A stretch of DNA of 15,519 nucleotides from an uncultured Lachnospiraceae bacterium (GTDB taxonomy: Bacteria; Bacillota; Clostridia; Lachnospirales; Lachnospiraceae), in the NCBI GenBank assembly GCA_910586095.1, contig CAJUHQ010000086.1, positions 1 to 15,519 of the forward strand. The letters are read 5' to 3'. The notes beneath the pieces were generated by a model. That model worked only from the letters and a program-made list of their open reading frames with translations. It had not been told where the DNA came from and searched no databases. The position numbers and the translations under genes were made by a program. Below are positions 5,454 to 14,346 of this stretch, piece by piece. Every line of letters starts with the position of its first letter. The stretch's first letter is position 1.

Positions 5454-6107
5454 CTACTCAAACAAAAATTGATACAAATCTGCTACCTTAGTAAAATAAA
5501 CATCACTGTTCTTCTTCATAAATGCTCTAATTTCAGGAATATCATTTGCCCAGCCCGCTCCAACAAAAGGAACTCCACAAGCTCTGGCCATATCATAACC
5601 TGGCTTTAGATCATCAACCATTACCATCTCTGATGGTTTTATATGATATTTTTCTGAGATGACCTCGATAGCATACGTATTGGGCTTGCGCTGCTCTGGC
5701 GGACACTCCCATCCAAAGATCATATCAGGCAGAGGTAATCTATTGGCATCATAATCCCTTTTGATATTAAAATCATAAGAGTGTGACACCACACAAACAA
5801 TTCCTCCTTCCTCTTTCTGACGCTCTATTACTTCACGAATACCATCATATGCTATAGCTGTATGCCTTGCAACATATTGGCGCCAACAGTTTACCTCGAT
5901 CTCCAATTCCTCCTCGGTCATACCCAATTTCTCTACACAATATGGCACAAATCCTGGATCAAAATTTTCACGAAAATAATCATCGAGAGATATGGTCACG
6001 CCTGGTCTCAATAATTTGAGCGCCTCAAGAAATGCAGGATAATGTATCGTTGCTGTACTGTTGACTACTGTATCATCATGATCTAATATCAAACATTTAT
6101 AATTCAT
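5454..6107 (-). CDS. HAD-superfamily hydrolase (phosphoglycolate-phosphatase-like)
   Basis: The 217-aa protein carries all HAD motifs. Motif I is D9-H-D11-D-T, with nucleophile Asp9 and acid/base Asp11. Motif II is the VVSHS region (107-110). Motif III is Lys141 in QRKPN and motif IV is VDDLKPGYD (164-172). A helical cap insert between motifs I and II (about 18-85) makes it a C1-cap enzyme of the phosphatase/beta-phosphoglucomutase type. It is expected to hydrolyse small phosphate esters in the cytoplasm; the substrate cannot be deduced. It follows glnS by 46 nt with no terminator between, so it is probably the last gene of that transcript. Its ribosome binding site is weak (AAGG about 5-6 nt upstream of ATG). 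Confidence 0.85.
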   Translation of the reverse strand: MNYKCLILDHDDTVVNSTATIHYPAFLEALKLLRPGVTISLDDYFRENFDPGFVPYCVEKLGMTEEELEIEVNCWRQYVARHTAIAYDGIREVIERQKEEGGIVCVVSHSYDFNIKRDYDANRLPLPDMIFGWECPPEQRKPNTYAIEVISEKYHIKPSEMVMVDDLKPGYDMARACGVPFVGAGWANDIPEIRAFMKKNSDVYFTKVADLYQFLFE

Positions 6108-6153
6108 CTATACCTTGCCTTTTCCTTTTTGTTGTGTACTTATATCACTGATC

Positions 6154-7857
6154 TTATTTAGGTAACACAAACGAACTCTTCAATGAAACAATTCTATTAA
6201 ATACCAACGCATCTGGTTTAGAATCTCTACAATCTACATTAAAGAACCCTTGTCGTACAAACTGAAAACTTTCGTATGCCTTTGCATCCTTTAAAGCAGG
6301 CTCCACATAACACTCATGCAACACAGTAAGCGAATTAGGATTGAGATTTAGTGAACCATCCTCATTATATACCCCTTTTTCCTCGTCAACTAAGTTCTCA
6401 TAAAGTCGTACTTCTGCCTTTATTGCATGCAAAACAGGTACCCAATGAATCGTTCCCTTAACTTTTCGTCCAGTAAAACCACTGCCCTGCTTCGTCTCGG
6501 GATCATACGTACAATGTACCACTGTCACCTTTCCATTCTCGTCTTTTTCATATCCCACGCAAGTGACAAAGTAAGCGCTCATCAGTCGAACTTCATTACC
6601 AGGATAAAGTCTAAAATATTTCTTAGGAGGTTCCTCCATAAAATCTTCTCTGTCTATATAAAGTTCACGACCAAATGGAACCTTTCTAGAACCTAACGAC
6701 TCATTCTCAAGATTGTTTGGCACATCTAGATACTCCACTTCTCCTTCGGGATAATTGTCTATCACAAGCTTTACTGGATCGAGTACTGCCATCATTCTTG
6801 GTTTCTTTAACTTTAAGTCCTCGCGAATACAATACTCTAACATAGCGTAATCTGTGGAAGAATTCGCTTTGCTCACTCCACACAATTCCACAAATCGTCG
6901 AATCGATTCTGGTGTGAATCCTCTCCTTCTAAGCGCCGCAATAGATACCAATCGCGGATCATCCCAGCCGTCAACAATTCCTTCTTGTACCAATTTTTTA
7001 ATATAGCGTTTTCCTGTCACTACATTAGTCAGATACATTTTGGCCTGTTCAATTTGCTTGGGTGGATTAGGATACTCTAGTTCTCTTACTACCCAATCAT
7101 AGAGTGGTCTGTGATCCTCAAATTCCAATGTACATATAGAATGTGTGATCCCTTCTATAGCATCCTCTATAGGATGAGCAAAATCATACATAGGATAGAT
7201 ACACCACGCATCGCCTGTGTTGTGATGTGTCATATGCGCCACACGGTAAATAACTGGATCACGCATATTGATATTGGGCGATGTCATGTCAATACGTGCG
7301 CGAAGCACCTTCTCCCCATCGGCATATGTCCCATTTCTCATTTCTGCAAACAACCGCAAATTTTCTTCCACTGTACGATTGCAGCTAGGGTCCTCTTTTC
7401 CAGGCTCCGTAAAGGAACCTCTATACTCCTTAATCTGTTCTGCTGAAAGATCAGATACATATGCCTTTCCCTTTTTAATCAGTTTCACTGCACACTCATA
7501 CATTTGCTCAAAATAATCCGATGCAAAAAACAGTCTATCCTCCCAATCAGCTCCAAGCCACTCTACATCTGCCTTAATAGAATTCACATATTCAATATCT
7601 TCTTTGGTGGGATTGGTGTCATCAAATCGCACATTAAACTTTCCCCCATACTCTTTGGCAATTCCGTAATTTACAAGAATTGATTTAGCATGTCCTATAT
7701 GAAGATATCCATTTGGTTCCGGCGGAAAACGTGTGTGTACTGTATCATATACACCCTCTGCCAAATCCTTATCAATAATTTGCTCAATAAAGTTGCGCGA
7801 TACCACCTCTTTTCCATCAGCCTCTGATTCCGTTACCTTCTTCTCTACATCACTCAT
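6154..7857 (-). CDS. glnS: Glutaminyl-tRNA synthetase
   Basis: This class I synthetase joins glutamine to tRNA-Gln in the cytoplasm. In the ORF counted from the upstream ATG (7860), PPEPNGYLHIGH (46-57) holds the HIGH signature. RFDDTNP (78-84), GWDDPRL and LRRRGFTPESI (about 298-320) are GlnRS hallmarks. CIREDLKLKKPRMMAVLDPVKLVI is the class-specific block that leads into the C-terminal anticodon-binding beta-barrels. The KMSKS-equivalent loop is degenerate: VTGKR at 281-285. At about 567 aa it is a normal length. Two adjacent ATGs exist. I prefer 7857 because GGAGG is then 6 nt upstream (only 3 nt for 7860). The gap to truA is about 100 nt with a TATAAT at 7884-7889 but no good -35. There is no room for a T-box leader. 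Confidence 0.95.
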   Translation of the reverse strand: MSDVEKKVTESEADGKEVVSRNFIEQIIDKDLAEGVYDTVHTRFPPEPNGYLHIGHAKSILVNYGIAKEYGGKFNVRFDDTNPTKEDIEYVNSIKADVEWLGADWEDRLFFASDYFEQMYECAVKLIKKGKAYVSDLSAEQIKEYRGSFTEPGKEDPSCNRTVEENLRLFAEMRNGTYADGEKVLRARIDMTSPNINMRDPVIYRVAHMTHHNTGDAWCIYPMYDFAHPIEDAIEGITHSICTLEFEDHRPLYDWVVRELEYPNPPKQIEQAKMYLTNVVTGKRYIKKLVQEGIVDGWDDPRLVSIAALRRRGFTPESIRRFVELCGVSKANSSTDYAMLEYCIREDLKLKKPRMMAVLDPVKLVIDNYPEGEVEYLDVPNNLENESLGSRKVPFGRELYIDREDFMEEPPKKYFRLYPGNEVRLMSAYFVTCVGYEKDENGKVTVVHCTYDPETKQGSGFTGRKVKGTIHWVPVLHAIKAEVRLYENLVDEEKGVYNEDGSLNLNPNSLTVLHECYVEPALKDAKAYESFQFVRQGFFNVDCRDSKPDALVFNRIVSLKSSFVLPK

Positions 7858-7958
7858 CATAACCCTCCCTGTACATTCTTTTGATTATAATATATAGTTA
7901 TCACTGGACTTTACCAAACCATAACTTTCACATTCATGTCCCTTGTCCAATTTGTCTC

Positions 7959-8729
7959 TCATTCATATAAAACTGCTATCAAACTTAAGCCTTTTGCTGG
8001 CACTAGCATCCCCGCTTGTGCGCGAATCCCACACTCTAACAAATCCTTGATAGACTCTGCTTTTCTTTTCCCAATTCCTATTTCAATTAATGTTCCTGTC
8101 AAAATACGAACCATATGATACAAAAAGCCATCTCCATGATATGTGATTATAACTTCCCTGCCCACTTCTTCAATGGTTATCTTCTCTATGGTCCGCACTG
8201 TAGGCTTCTTTCCTTTCTTTGTGGAGGTAAATGCCTTAAAATCATGTCTGCCCATCAAATAAGATGCTGCTTTTCTCATCTGCTCTATATCTAGTTTGTC
8301 TGGAAATTCATAGACATATCTGCGTTCAAAAACACAGGGAAGCTCAGAATTCCAGATACGATATTGATACACTTTGCTCTTTCCATTCAATCTGCTATGA
8401 AAGCGCAAAGCTTCCTCACTAATAGCAATAACTCCTATATCATGGGGCAAATACTGATTGATATAGCGCATCACTTCCTCTTTTGACCATGTTGTCCTAA
8501 TTTTAAAATTAGCCACCTGCCCAAAAGCATGAACTCCTGCATCTGTTCGGCCTGCCCCATCTACCTGCACAAAATCTAGCCCTGTCATTTTTCCAAGAAT
8601 CGCCTCGAGTTTTCCCTGTATTGTATTATCTGTGGAATCTTGGCGCTGCCATCCCTGGTATCGTGTTCCTTCATATTGTATAATAATCTTAAAATTTCTA
8701 ATTTCTTCCTGATCCCTATGACCTGCCAT
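7959..8729 (-). CDS. truA: tRNA pseudouridine(38-40) synthase TruA
   Basis: It isomerises uridines 38-40 in the anticodon stem-loop of many tRNAs. The start chosen is ATG 8729, since GGGGGA sits 5 nt upstream; an in-frame GTG at 8750 overlaps that ribosome binding site and is less likely. The product is then 256 aa, a typical TruA length. Visible hallmarks are YEGTRYQGWQRQ near the N-terminus (about 19-30), the catalytic motif GRTDAGVHAFGQ with nucleophile Asp63, SKVYQYRIWN, RHDFKAFT and the C-terminal GFLYHMVRILTGTLIEIG. It lies 24 nt after the AI-2E gene on the same strand, so it is almost certainly co-transcribed with it, followed by glnS. Confidence 0.95.
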   Translation of the reverse strand: MAGHRDQEEIRNFKIIIQYEGTRYQGWQRQDSTDNTIQGKLEAILGKMTGLDFVQVDGAGRTDAGVHAFGQVANFKIRTTWSKEEVMRYINQYLPHDIGVIAISEEALRFHSRLNGKSKVYQYRIWNSELPCVFERRYVYEFPDKLDIEQMRKAASYLMGRHDFKAFTSTKKGKKPTVRTIEKITIEEVGREVIITYHGDGFLYHMVRILTGTLIEIGIGKRKAESIKDLLECGIRAQAGMLVPAKGLSLIAVLYE

Positions 8730-8753
8730 CTGTATCCCCCAACAAATCACTCT

Positions 8754-9932
8754 TTATTTGATCTTATCCTCCTCGTCTGTCACAAACTCACGATCTATCT
8801 CGTCTATTCGTCTAAACTCATTAATATTATGGACCAACTTTTTTAGACTGTACTTAGGGGTATCAAAAAATCCAGCTTCGTTCATATTAACTACAATAAT
8901 TCCAATCGGCACTGCAATTAACATTCCGCCTACGCCTGCGAGCCGATAGCCAATAAAAAGTAAAAATAATGTCGGAATCGGCTCCATCCCAATAGAATCT
9001 CCCATAATTTTAGGCTGTATCAACTGCCTAAACAACTGGCCAACACCCCATATAATAAGAAATCCCACCGCTCTAAAATAATTGCCTCCAACCACTGTTA
9101 TAACGGCCCACGGTATCAATACAATACCTGTGCCAAAAAAAGGAAGGAAGTCTAAAAATGCCATCAAAAATGCAATGAGTAATGCATATCGCACTTTCAT
9201 AATGCTCAGCCCAATCAACAACAATATATACATCCAAATTTCTATGCGAAACTGAGCCTTAAAATATCCACCCACAGCCTGTTTTAGACTAGACACAAAA
9301 ACATCATATTTCTGAAAAATACTTTTGGGCAAATGTTTCTGAATGAAGTTGCTCACCCATTCGCGATCTGCTATAAAGAAATAGGCGGACAATGCACACA
9401 TAATCACAGAGATGACAACACTCGCTATATTTCCTACCATATCGCTCATGCCCCCAAAAGCCTTAAAATCGATGCTCTGAGGTAAATTAGCAATAAACTC
9501 GCCGATAACATCTCCCAAACCATTTACAATCTCTGCAAACTTTGGTGCTTTCTCTCCTAGATACTGACTAATGGCTTTTCCCAAGTTGTCAAAATCCTGC
9601 TGTAAAGCGCTCCACATCTGTGGGATATCGCTAACAAACCCAGAAATCTGTCGAAATAAAATCACACCAATTCCATAGCCCATCCCAATAACCAATGCAA
9701 TCACGCACACAATAACGACAACCGTCCCTGCTTTTCGCCGAATCTTTAGCTTTTTTTCTAAAAATACTACCAGAGGATTCGCAATACATGAAATAATCCA
9801 CCCCACCACAAATGGCATAAAAAATACCACCAACCTCGGAACTATCACAATGCAAAAAAGCAGTATTATCAATGAAATTAATAAATTGACTACCAATCTA
9901 ATATTCTCTTTTGTGGTACTTTCCTTTTTCAA
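8754..9932 (-). CDS. AI-2E family / YtvI-like polytopic membrane protein (TTG start)
   Basis: The 392-aa protein has about eight membrane segments: two N-terminal (12-33, 35-56), 68-93, about 168-188, 230-246, 248-270, 275-297 and 318-350. Between the third and fourth is a long soluble loop (100-165) typical of the AI-2E transporter/permease family (PF01594). The conserved C-terminal PKIMGDSIGMEPIPTLF block is present. Members range from small-molecule exporters to YtvI, a sporulation membrane protein; the substrate here is unknown. No ATG is available near the N-terminus. The start is TTG at 9932 with AGGAGG 8 nt upstream, located inside the last codons of engB. The tight junction indicates translational coupling. 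The charged tail (365-392) is cytoplasmic. Confidence 0.85.
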   Translation of the reverse strand: MKKESTTKENIRLVVNLLISLIILLFCIVIVPRLVVFFMPFVVGWIISCIANPLVVFLEKKLKIRRKAGTVVVIVCVIALVIGMGYGIGVILFRQISGFVSDIPQMWSALQQDFDNLGKAISQYLGEKAPKFAEIVNGLGDVIGEFIANLPQSIDFKAFGGMSDMVGNIASVVISVIMCALSAYFFIADREWVSNFIQKHLPKSIFQKYDVFVSSLKQAVGGYFKAQFRIEIWMYILLLIGLSIMKVRYALLIAFLMAFLDFLPFFGTGIVLIPWAVITVVGGNYFRAVGFLIIWGVGQLFRQLIQPKIMGDSIGMEPIPTLFLLFIGYRLAGVGGMLIAVPIGIIVVNMNEAGFFDTPKYSLKKLVHNINEFRRIDEIDREFVTDEEDKIK

Positions 9933-9933
9933 T

Positions 9934-10533
9934 TTACTCGCCTCCTGCTTGTTCCATCAGACTGTCAATCAACTCATAAATATCCTCTTTTCCTTGTTTT
10001 GTCTGCGCAGAAAACGGAATCACGATCGTTTTGTCCTCTACATGGATACCTTGTCTGATTGCACTGATTTGTTTTTGAAGCTGACTGCGTTTAATCTTAT
10101 CTGCTTTTGTCGCTATAATAATTGGATGATATCCATTAGAAAGAATCCACTCATACATTTGTTTGTCATTTGCCGAAGGATCATGCCGAATGTCAATGAG
10201 CAAAAATATTGCCCTTAACATCTTGGATTGATGAAGGTATCTCTCCACCATCTTGCCCCACTTTTCTTTTTCCTGTATGTTTGCCTTGGCATATCCATAT
10301 CCTGGTAAGTCCACAAAATACAACAGATCATTGATATTATAAAAATTGATTGTCTGCGTTTTTCCTGGCTGTGAACTAGTGCGCGCAAGCGATTTTCGAT
10401 TCATTAACGTATTGATTAAAGATGATTTTCCCACATTACTTTTTCCCGCAAAGGCAATCTCTATCATGCTGTTTTCAGGGATTTTACTTGATACACCAAT
10501 CACAGTCTCTAGACTCACATTTTTTATTACCAT
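9934..10533 (-). CDS. engB: Ribosome biogenesis GTPase EngB (YsxC/YihA)
   Basis: This TrmE-Era-like GTPase is needed for late 50S subunit assembly. The 199-aa protein is nearly all G domain: G1 GKSNVGKSS (30-38), G2 in PGKTQTINF (57-64, Thr61), G3 DLPGYG (75-80), G4 TKADK (142-146) and G5 SAQ (175-177). The ARTSSQPGKTQ and PGYGYAKA signatures are specific for EngB. The ATG at 10533 has AGGAGA 7-8 nt upstream. It follows lon by 69 nt, the conserved Firmicutes order, and ends on the ribosome binding site of the AI-2E gene. It is therefore part of the proteostasis operon. Confidence 0.95.
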   Translation of the reverse strand: MVIKNVSLETVIGVSSKIPENSMIEIAFAGKSNVGKSSLINTLMNRKSLARTSSQPGKTQTINFYNINDLLYFVDLPGYGYAKANIQEKEKWGKMVERYLHQSKMLRAIFLLIDIRHDPSANDKQMYEWILSNGYHPIIIATKADKIKRSQLQKQISAIRQGIHVEDKTIVIPFSAQTKQGKEDIYELIDSLMEQAGGE

Positions 10534-10602
10534 TCATTTTTCTCCTGTTTACTTTCGCCACAGCGTCTTTTTTCACACATCTATCATGGTGCAACGAAAT
10601 CA

Positions 10603-12954
10603 TTACTTTTCATTCACAAATGCCAATGGAATCACCTCATCCATAGACTCTACAAAACAAATTTCTATGCCTGATTTGATCTCTTCTGAAATCTCTGTCA
10701 CATCCTTTTCATTCTTTTTGGGAACGATAACCACCGAAATACCGGCTGTCTTGGCTGCCAAAAGCTTTTCTTTCAGTCCCCCTATAGGAAGCACTCTACC
10801 TCTGAGAGTAATCTCTCCTGTCATAGCTACTTTTGCACGAACAGGGGTCTGCGTAATAGCGGAAAGTACTGCTGTGGCCATTGTGATCCCCGCAGAAGGA
10901 CCATCTTTAGGCACTGCCCCCTCAGGAATATGGATATGAAAATCATTCTTCTTAAAAAATTCTGGCTTTATGTCATACTGTTGTGCTATGGATCTTATAT
11001 AACTGATGCCTGCTTTGGCTGATTCCTTCATAACCTCTCCCAATTTACCAGTCAATTCTACCTCGCCTTTTCCTGGCATAATATTGACCTCAATCTGAAG
11101 TGTATCACCACCCACACTCGTCCATGCCAAACCTCTGACAATTCCTACATCATCCTTTTCATTTGCCATATCAACACTGTAATTGGGTTTTCCTAAATAT
11201 CTCTCAAGTTTTTGACTATTTACCTTGATACATTTGTCTTCTGTCTTCTTTCCTTTCTTTTTCAAACGTCCTTTTAAAATCTCGAGTGCTGCTTTCCTAC
11301 AAACTGTCCCTAACTTTCGTTCAAGATTTCGTACACCTGCCTCACGTGTATAATCTGCAATGATTTTTTTGATCGCATTGTCACTGATGGTCAGTTGTGT
11401 GCCATCTAGTCCATTCTTCTCGAGCTCTTTTTCCCACAAATGTTCTTTTGCTATATGAAACTTTTCATTTGCAGTATAACTTGTGACATCTATAATATCC
11501 ATACGATCCAATAATGGCCGCGGAATCTTACTCGCATCATTTGCAGTTGCAATAAATAACACCTTTGACAAATCTAATGGAAGTTCCACATAGTGATCTC
11601 TGAAATGCCGATTTTGTTCTGGATCTAACACTTCTAAAAGTGCTGAGGATGTATCCCCTTTATAATCACTACTAACCTTGTCAATTTCGTCGAGAAGCAT
11701 AAGCGGATTGCAGACTCCTGCCTGTCTCAGTCCGTTTGCTATGCGGCCTGGCATTGCCCCAATATATGTCTTTCGATGTCCTCTAATCTCAGCTTCGTCG
11801 CGCACACCGCCAAGACATATTCGCACATACTTCTTGCCAAGCGCTTCTGCTATCGACTTTGCTATAGATGTCTTACCAGTTCCCGGAGGACCTACCAAAC
11901 AAAGAGTAGAAGGCTCACCTTTACTAGTAAGACTCCTCACTGCAAGGTATTCTATAATGCGCTCCTTTACCTTATCCAATCCATAATGATCGCGTTCTAA
12001 AATCATTTCTGCCCTATTGATATCATTATTGTCCTTAGACGCCTTATTCCACGGCAGATCTAAAAGAGTCTCAATATGTCCACGCTCTACTGCACTCTCT
12101 GAACTTGCTCCCATAATAGATTTGAAACGTGCAATTTCCTTTTTGATCTTTTCCTTAACTTCACGATCTGCCTTGAGCTTTCCTAGTGCCTCCTCAAAAT
12201 GTGCCACATCCGAATACTGGTCATTATCGCCAAGTTCCCCATGTATATATTCAAGTTGCTCTCGCAATACATAATCTCTTTGATTCTTGTCAATTTTTTC
12301 ACGGATCTTAATTGCAAGTTGTGTTCGAATAGCTGCGATCTGCGCCTCATTCATAATCAATGTAATCAATGTCCCGCTTTGTTCAGATAACTCTTCGATT
12401 TCCAAAATACTCTGCTTTTGATCGTAAGAAAGAGGCGTATTAATCAAAATCTGATTGACTAAGAACGCAAGACTGTTTTTCTGTGTAAAATGTTTACCAA
12501 TACTCTTTCCCACTTTTGGATAAAATCGAATATATGTGTCAAATACCTCTTTGAGTGTGCGTGTGAGTGCTTCCTCTTGAGTCGGATCGATCACCATATC
12601 TGTATCATTAATTTCCTCATACACAGCCGTAAAATATTGACCTTCATGATCGTCCACCTCTATAATACGCGCTCTTGCAATCCCCTCAACCATCACTCTG
12701 TCATTGTTGTTTGGCAGCTTTGTCACTTGTTTAACATCTGCTATTGTGCCGACCTTGTACAAGGTATCTATAGATGGCAACTCCTCCTCTGGATGAACCT
12801 GTGGCACAATCAAAACTTTTTGATTCTCATTTAATGCCATCTCTACAGCCTTTTTGGACAGATCCCTGTTTAGCTCGAAGTATAGAATCATATTGGGTAC
12901 TACTGTAAGTCCTCTCAGTGCCACCAGAGGCAATATTGCATTTCCTTGCTCCAT
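10603..12954 (-). CDS. lon: ATP-dependent protease Lon
   Basis: This is a hexameric AAA+ serine protease that degrades misfolded and regulatory proteins in the cytoplasm. The protein is 783 aa, full length for LonA. Order of domains: N-terminal substrate-binding domain (about 5-205), coiled-coil region, and AAA+ module with Walker A GPPGTGKT (355-362) and Walker B LMLLDEID (418-425). The C-terminal protease domain has catalytic Ser687 in PKDGPSAGIT and Lys730 in GGLKEKLLAA, matching the Ser-Lys dyad spacing of 43 residues. The ATG at 12954 has AAAGGA about 8 nt upstream. That ribosome binding site begins directly after a terminator-like hairpin (12973-13001), so expression is separated at least partly from clpX. 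No CtsR or CIRCE operator was seen nearby. Confidence 0.97.
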   Translation of the reverse strand: MEQGNAILPLVALRGLTVVPNMILYFELNRDLSKKAVEMALNENQKVLIVPQVHPEEELPSIDTLYKVGTIADVKQVTKLPNNNDRVMVEGIARARIIEVDDHEGQYFTAVYEEINDTDMVIDPTQEEALTRTLKEVFDTYIRFYPKVGKSIGKHFTQKNSLAFLVNQILINTPLSYDQKQSILEIEELSEQSGTLITLIMNEAQIAAIRTQLAIKIREKIDKNQRDYVLREQLEYIHGELGDNDQYSDVAHFEEALGKLKADREVKEKIKKEIARFKSIMGASSESAVERGHIETLLDLPWNKASKDNNDINRAEMILERDHYGLDKVKERIIEYLAVRSLTSKGEPSTLCLVGPPGTGKTSIAKSIAEALGKKYVRICLGGVRDEAEIRGHRKTYIGAMPGRIANGLRQAGVCNPLMLLDEIDKVSSDYKGDTSSALLEVLDPEQNRHFRDHYVELPLDLSKVLFIATANDASKIPRPLLDRMDIIDVTSYTANEKFHIAKEHLWEKELEKNGLDGTQLTISDNAIKKIIADYTREAGVRNLERKLGTVCRKAALEILKGRLKKKGKKTEDKCIKVNSQKLERYLGKPNYSVDMANEKDDVGIVRGLAWTSVGGDTLQIEVNIMPGKGEVELTGKLGEVMKESAKAGISYIRSIAQQYDIKPEFFKKNDFHIHIPEGAVPKDGPSAGITMATAVLSAITQTPVRAKVAMTGEITLRGRVLPIGGLKEKLLAAKTAGISVVIVPKKNEKDVTEISEEIKSGIEICFVESMDEVIPLAFVNEK

Positions 12955-12972
12955 TTACAAAATCCTTTCGTC

Positions 12973-13001
12973 AAAAACGCCGCCTTGACAAAGGCGGCGT
13001 T
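12973..13001 (-). terminator. Terminator between clpX and lon
   Basis: AACGCCGCCTT (12976-12986) pairs with AAGGCGGCGTT (12991-13001): a perfect 11-bp GC-rich stem with a 4-nt loop. Read on the - strand it is followed by a run of T (12977-12973). It begins 13 nt after the clpX stop codon and ends about 18 nt before the lon start, so the lon ribosome binding site lies immediately after the T-tract. Confidence 0.75.
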
Positions 13002-13014
13002 CATTACTTCGTTT

Positions 13015-14280
13015 TTACCTTGCCCTTTTTTCACGTTCCGTACGAACTTCGCGATGTACTATAAAAGGCTGGCTTGTTCCCTCAACTGCTTCCTTCGTAA
13101 TCACACAGCTTTCAATCGTATCATCTGAGGGAATCTCATACATTACATCCATCATGATTTTTTCCATAATGGAACGTAAGCCTCTCGCTCCTGTTTTTCT
13201 CTCCAGAGCCTGCTCTGCGATCATTTCAATCGCATCTGCTTCAAAACTTAGCTTCACATTATCAAACTCAAAAAGTTTTTGGTATTGTTTAATCAAGGCA
13301 CTCTTTGGTTCCTTAAGAATCCGCACCAAAGCATCTTTATCTAATCCATCCAGTGATACATTAATAGGAACACGCCCCACAAATTCTGGTATCAAACCAT
13401 ATTTTGTCAAATCTTGAGGGGTTACCTCCTTAAATACAGCACCGATATCCCGCGCGGATTTTTCGGCAATATCTTTGTTAAATCCTATTGACTTCCGGTC
13501 AAGGCGATTCTCAACAATCTTGTCAAGACCATCAAATGCACCACCGCAAATAAATAGAATATTAGATGTATCAATCTGTATCAACTCTTGATGTGGATGT
13601 TTTCTTCCACCTTGTGGAGGCACACTTGCCACCGTACCTTCAACAATCTTTAATAGTGCCTGTTGAACACCTTCACCAGATACATCACGTGTAATAGATA
13701 CATTTTCACTTTTCTTTGTTATCTTATCGATCTCATCAATATAGATAATACCATATTGTGCCCGCTCTACATCATAATCTGCTGATTGTATCAATTTTAA
13801 GAGAATATTCTCAACATCCTCTCCGACATATCCTGCCTCTGTAAGAGTTGTGGCATCTGCTATGGCAAAGGGAACGTTGATAATCTTAGCAAGTGTCTGC
13901 GCCAGATATGTCTTCCCTGAACCAGTAGGCCCTATCATAATAATATTGCTTTTTTGCAGCTCCACATCCAAATCCTTGTCTACCATAACACGCTTATAAT
14001 GATTGTATACTGCTACAGACAGTACCTTCTTAGCTTCCTCCTGCCCGATTACATATTCGTCAAGGAATTCCTTAATTTCAGCAGGCTTTAAAAGGTTGAT
14101 GTCGATGCCTCCTTCAATTTGCTCATCTTCATACTCTTCTTCAATAATGTCGGCACAGATATCTACGCACTCGTCACAGATATAGACGCCAGATGGGCCA
14201 GCAATCAACTTTCTGACCTGGTCCTGTGTTTTGTTACAGAAAGAACATCTTACCTTGCCTTCAATGCTTTTTCCTGCCAT
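13015..14280 (-). CDS. clpX: ATP-dependent Clp protease ATP-binding subunit ClpX
   Basis: This AAA+ unfoldase feeds substrates into ClpP. The start chosen is ATG 14280 (421 aa), because GGGAG lies 7-8 nt upstream; an in-frame ATG at 14301 has only a weak site. From this start, the zinc-binding domain has Cys12, Cys15, Cys35 and Cys38. Walker A GPTGSGKT is at 117-124, pore loop GYVG at 150-153 and Walker B IIYIDEID at 178-185. The RKH pore-2 loop is at 226-228, and the IGF tripeptide that docks onto ClpP is at 265-267. The C-terminal small AAA domain with GARGLRSIMEKIM is complete. It lies downstream of clpP with a 66-nt gap and no terminator, so the two are co-transcribed and work as ClpXP. 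Confidence 0.97.
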   Translation of the reverse strand: MAGKSIEGKVRCSFCNKTQDQVRKLIAGPSGVYICDECVDICADIIEEEYEDEQIEGGIDINLLKPAEIKEFLDEYVIGQEEAKKVLSVAVYNHYKRVMVDKDLDVELQKSNIIMIGPTGSGKTYLAQTLAKIINVPFAIADATTLTEAGYVGEDVENILLKLIQSADYDVERAQYGIIYIDEIDKITKKSENVSITRDVSGEGVQQALLKIVEGTVASVPPQGGRKHPHQELIQIDTSNILFICGGAFDGLDKIVENRLDRKSIGFNKDIAEKSARDIGAVFKEVTPQDLTKYGLIPEFVGRVPINVSLDGLDKDALVRILKEPKSALIKQYQKLFEFDNVKLSFEADAIEMIAEQALERKTGARGLRSIMEKIMMDVMYEIPSDDTIESCVITKEAVEGTSQPFIVHREVRTEREKRAR

Positions 14281-14346
14281 TCCTTTTCTCCCTTTACTCA
14301 TAAATCTCTGAAAAATGTTGACACATTCCCTCTATTTTCTTACTGG

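Noticed and set aside
7111..7516. + strand ORFs of 80-110 aa opposite glnS (and similar ones opposite lon, clpX and clpP)
   Set aside because: Shadow ORFs in the antisense frames of well-conserved genes, with no ribosome binding sites or family signatures.
7861..7958. T-box or separate small gene between truA and glnS
   Set aside because: Only about 100 nt; no T-box sequence (TGGNACCGCG) and no ORF with a ribosome binding site. Only a TATAAT at 7884-7889 without a good -35 was found.
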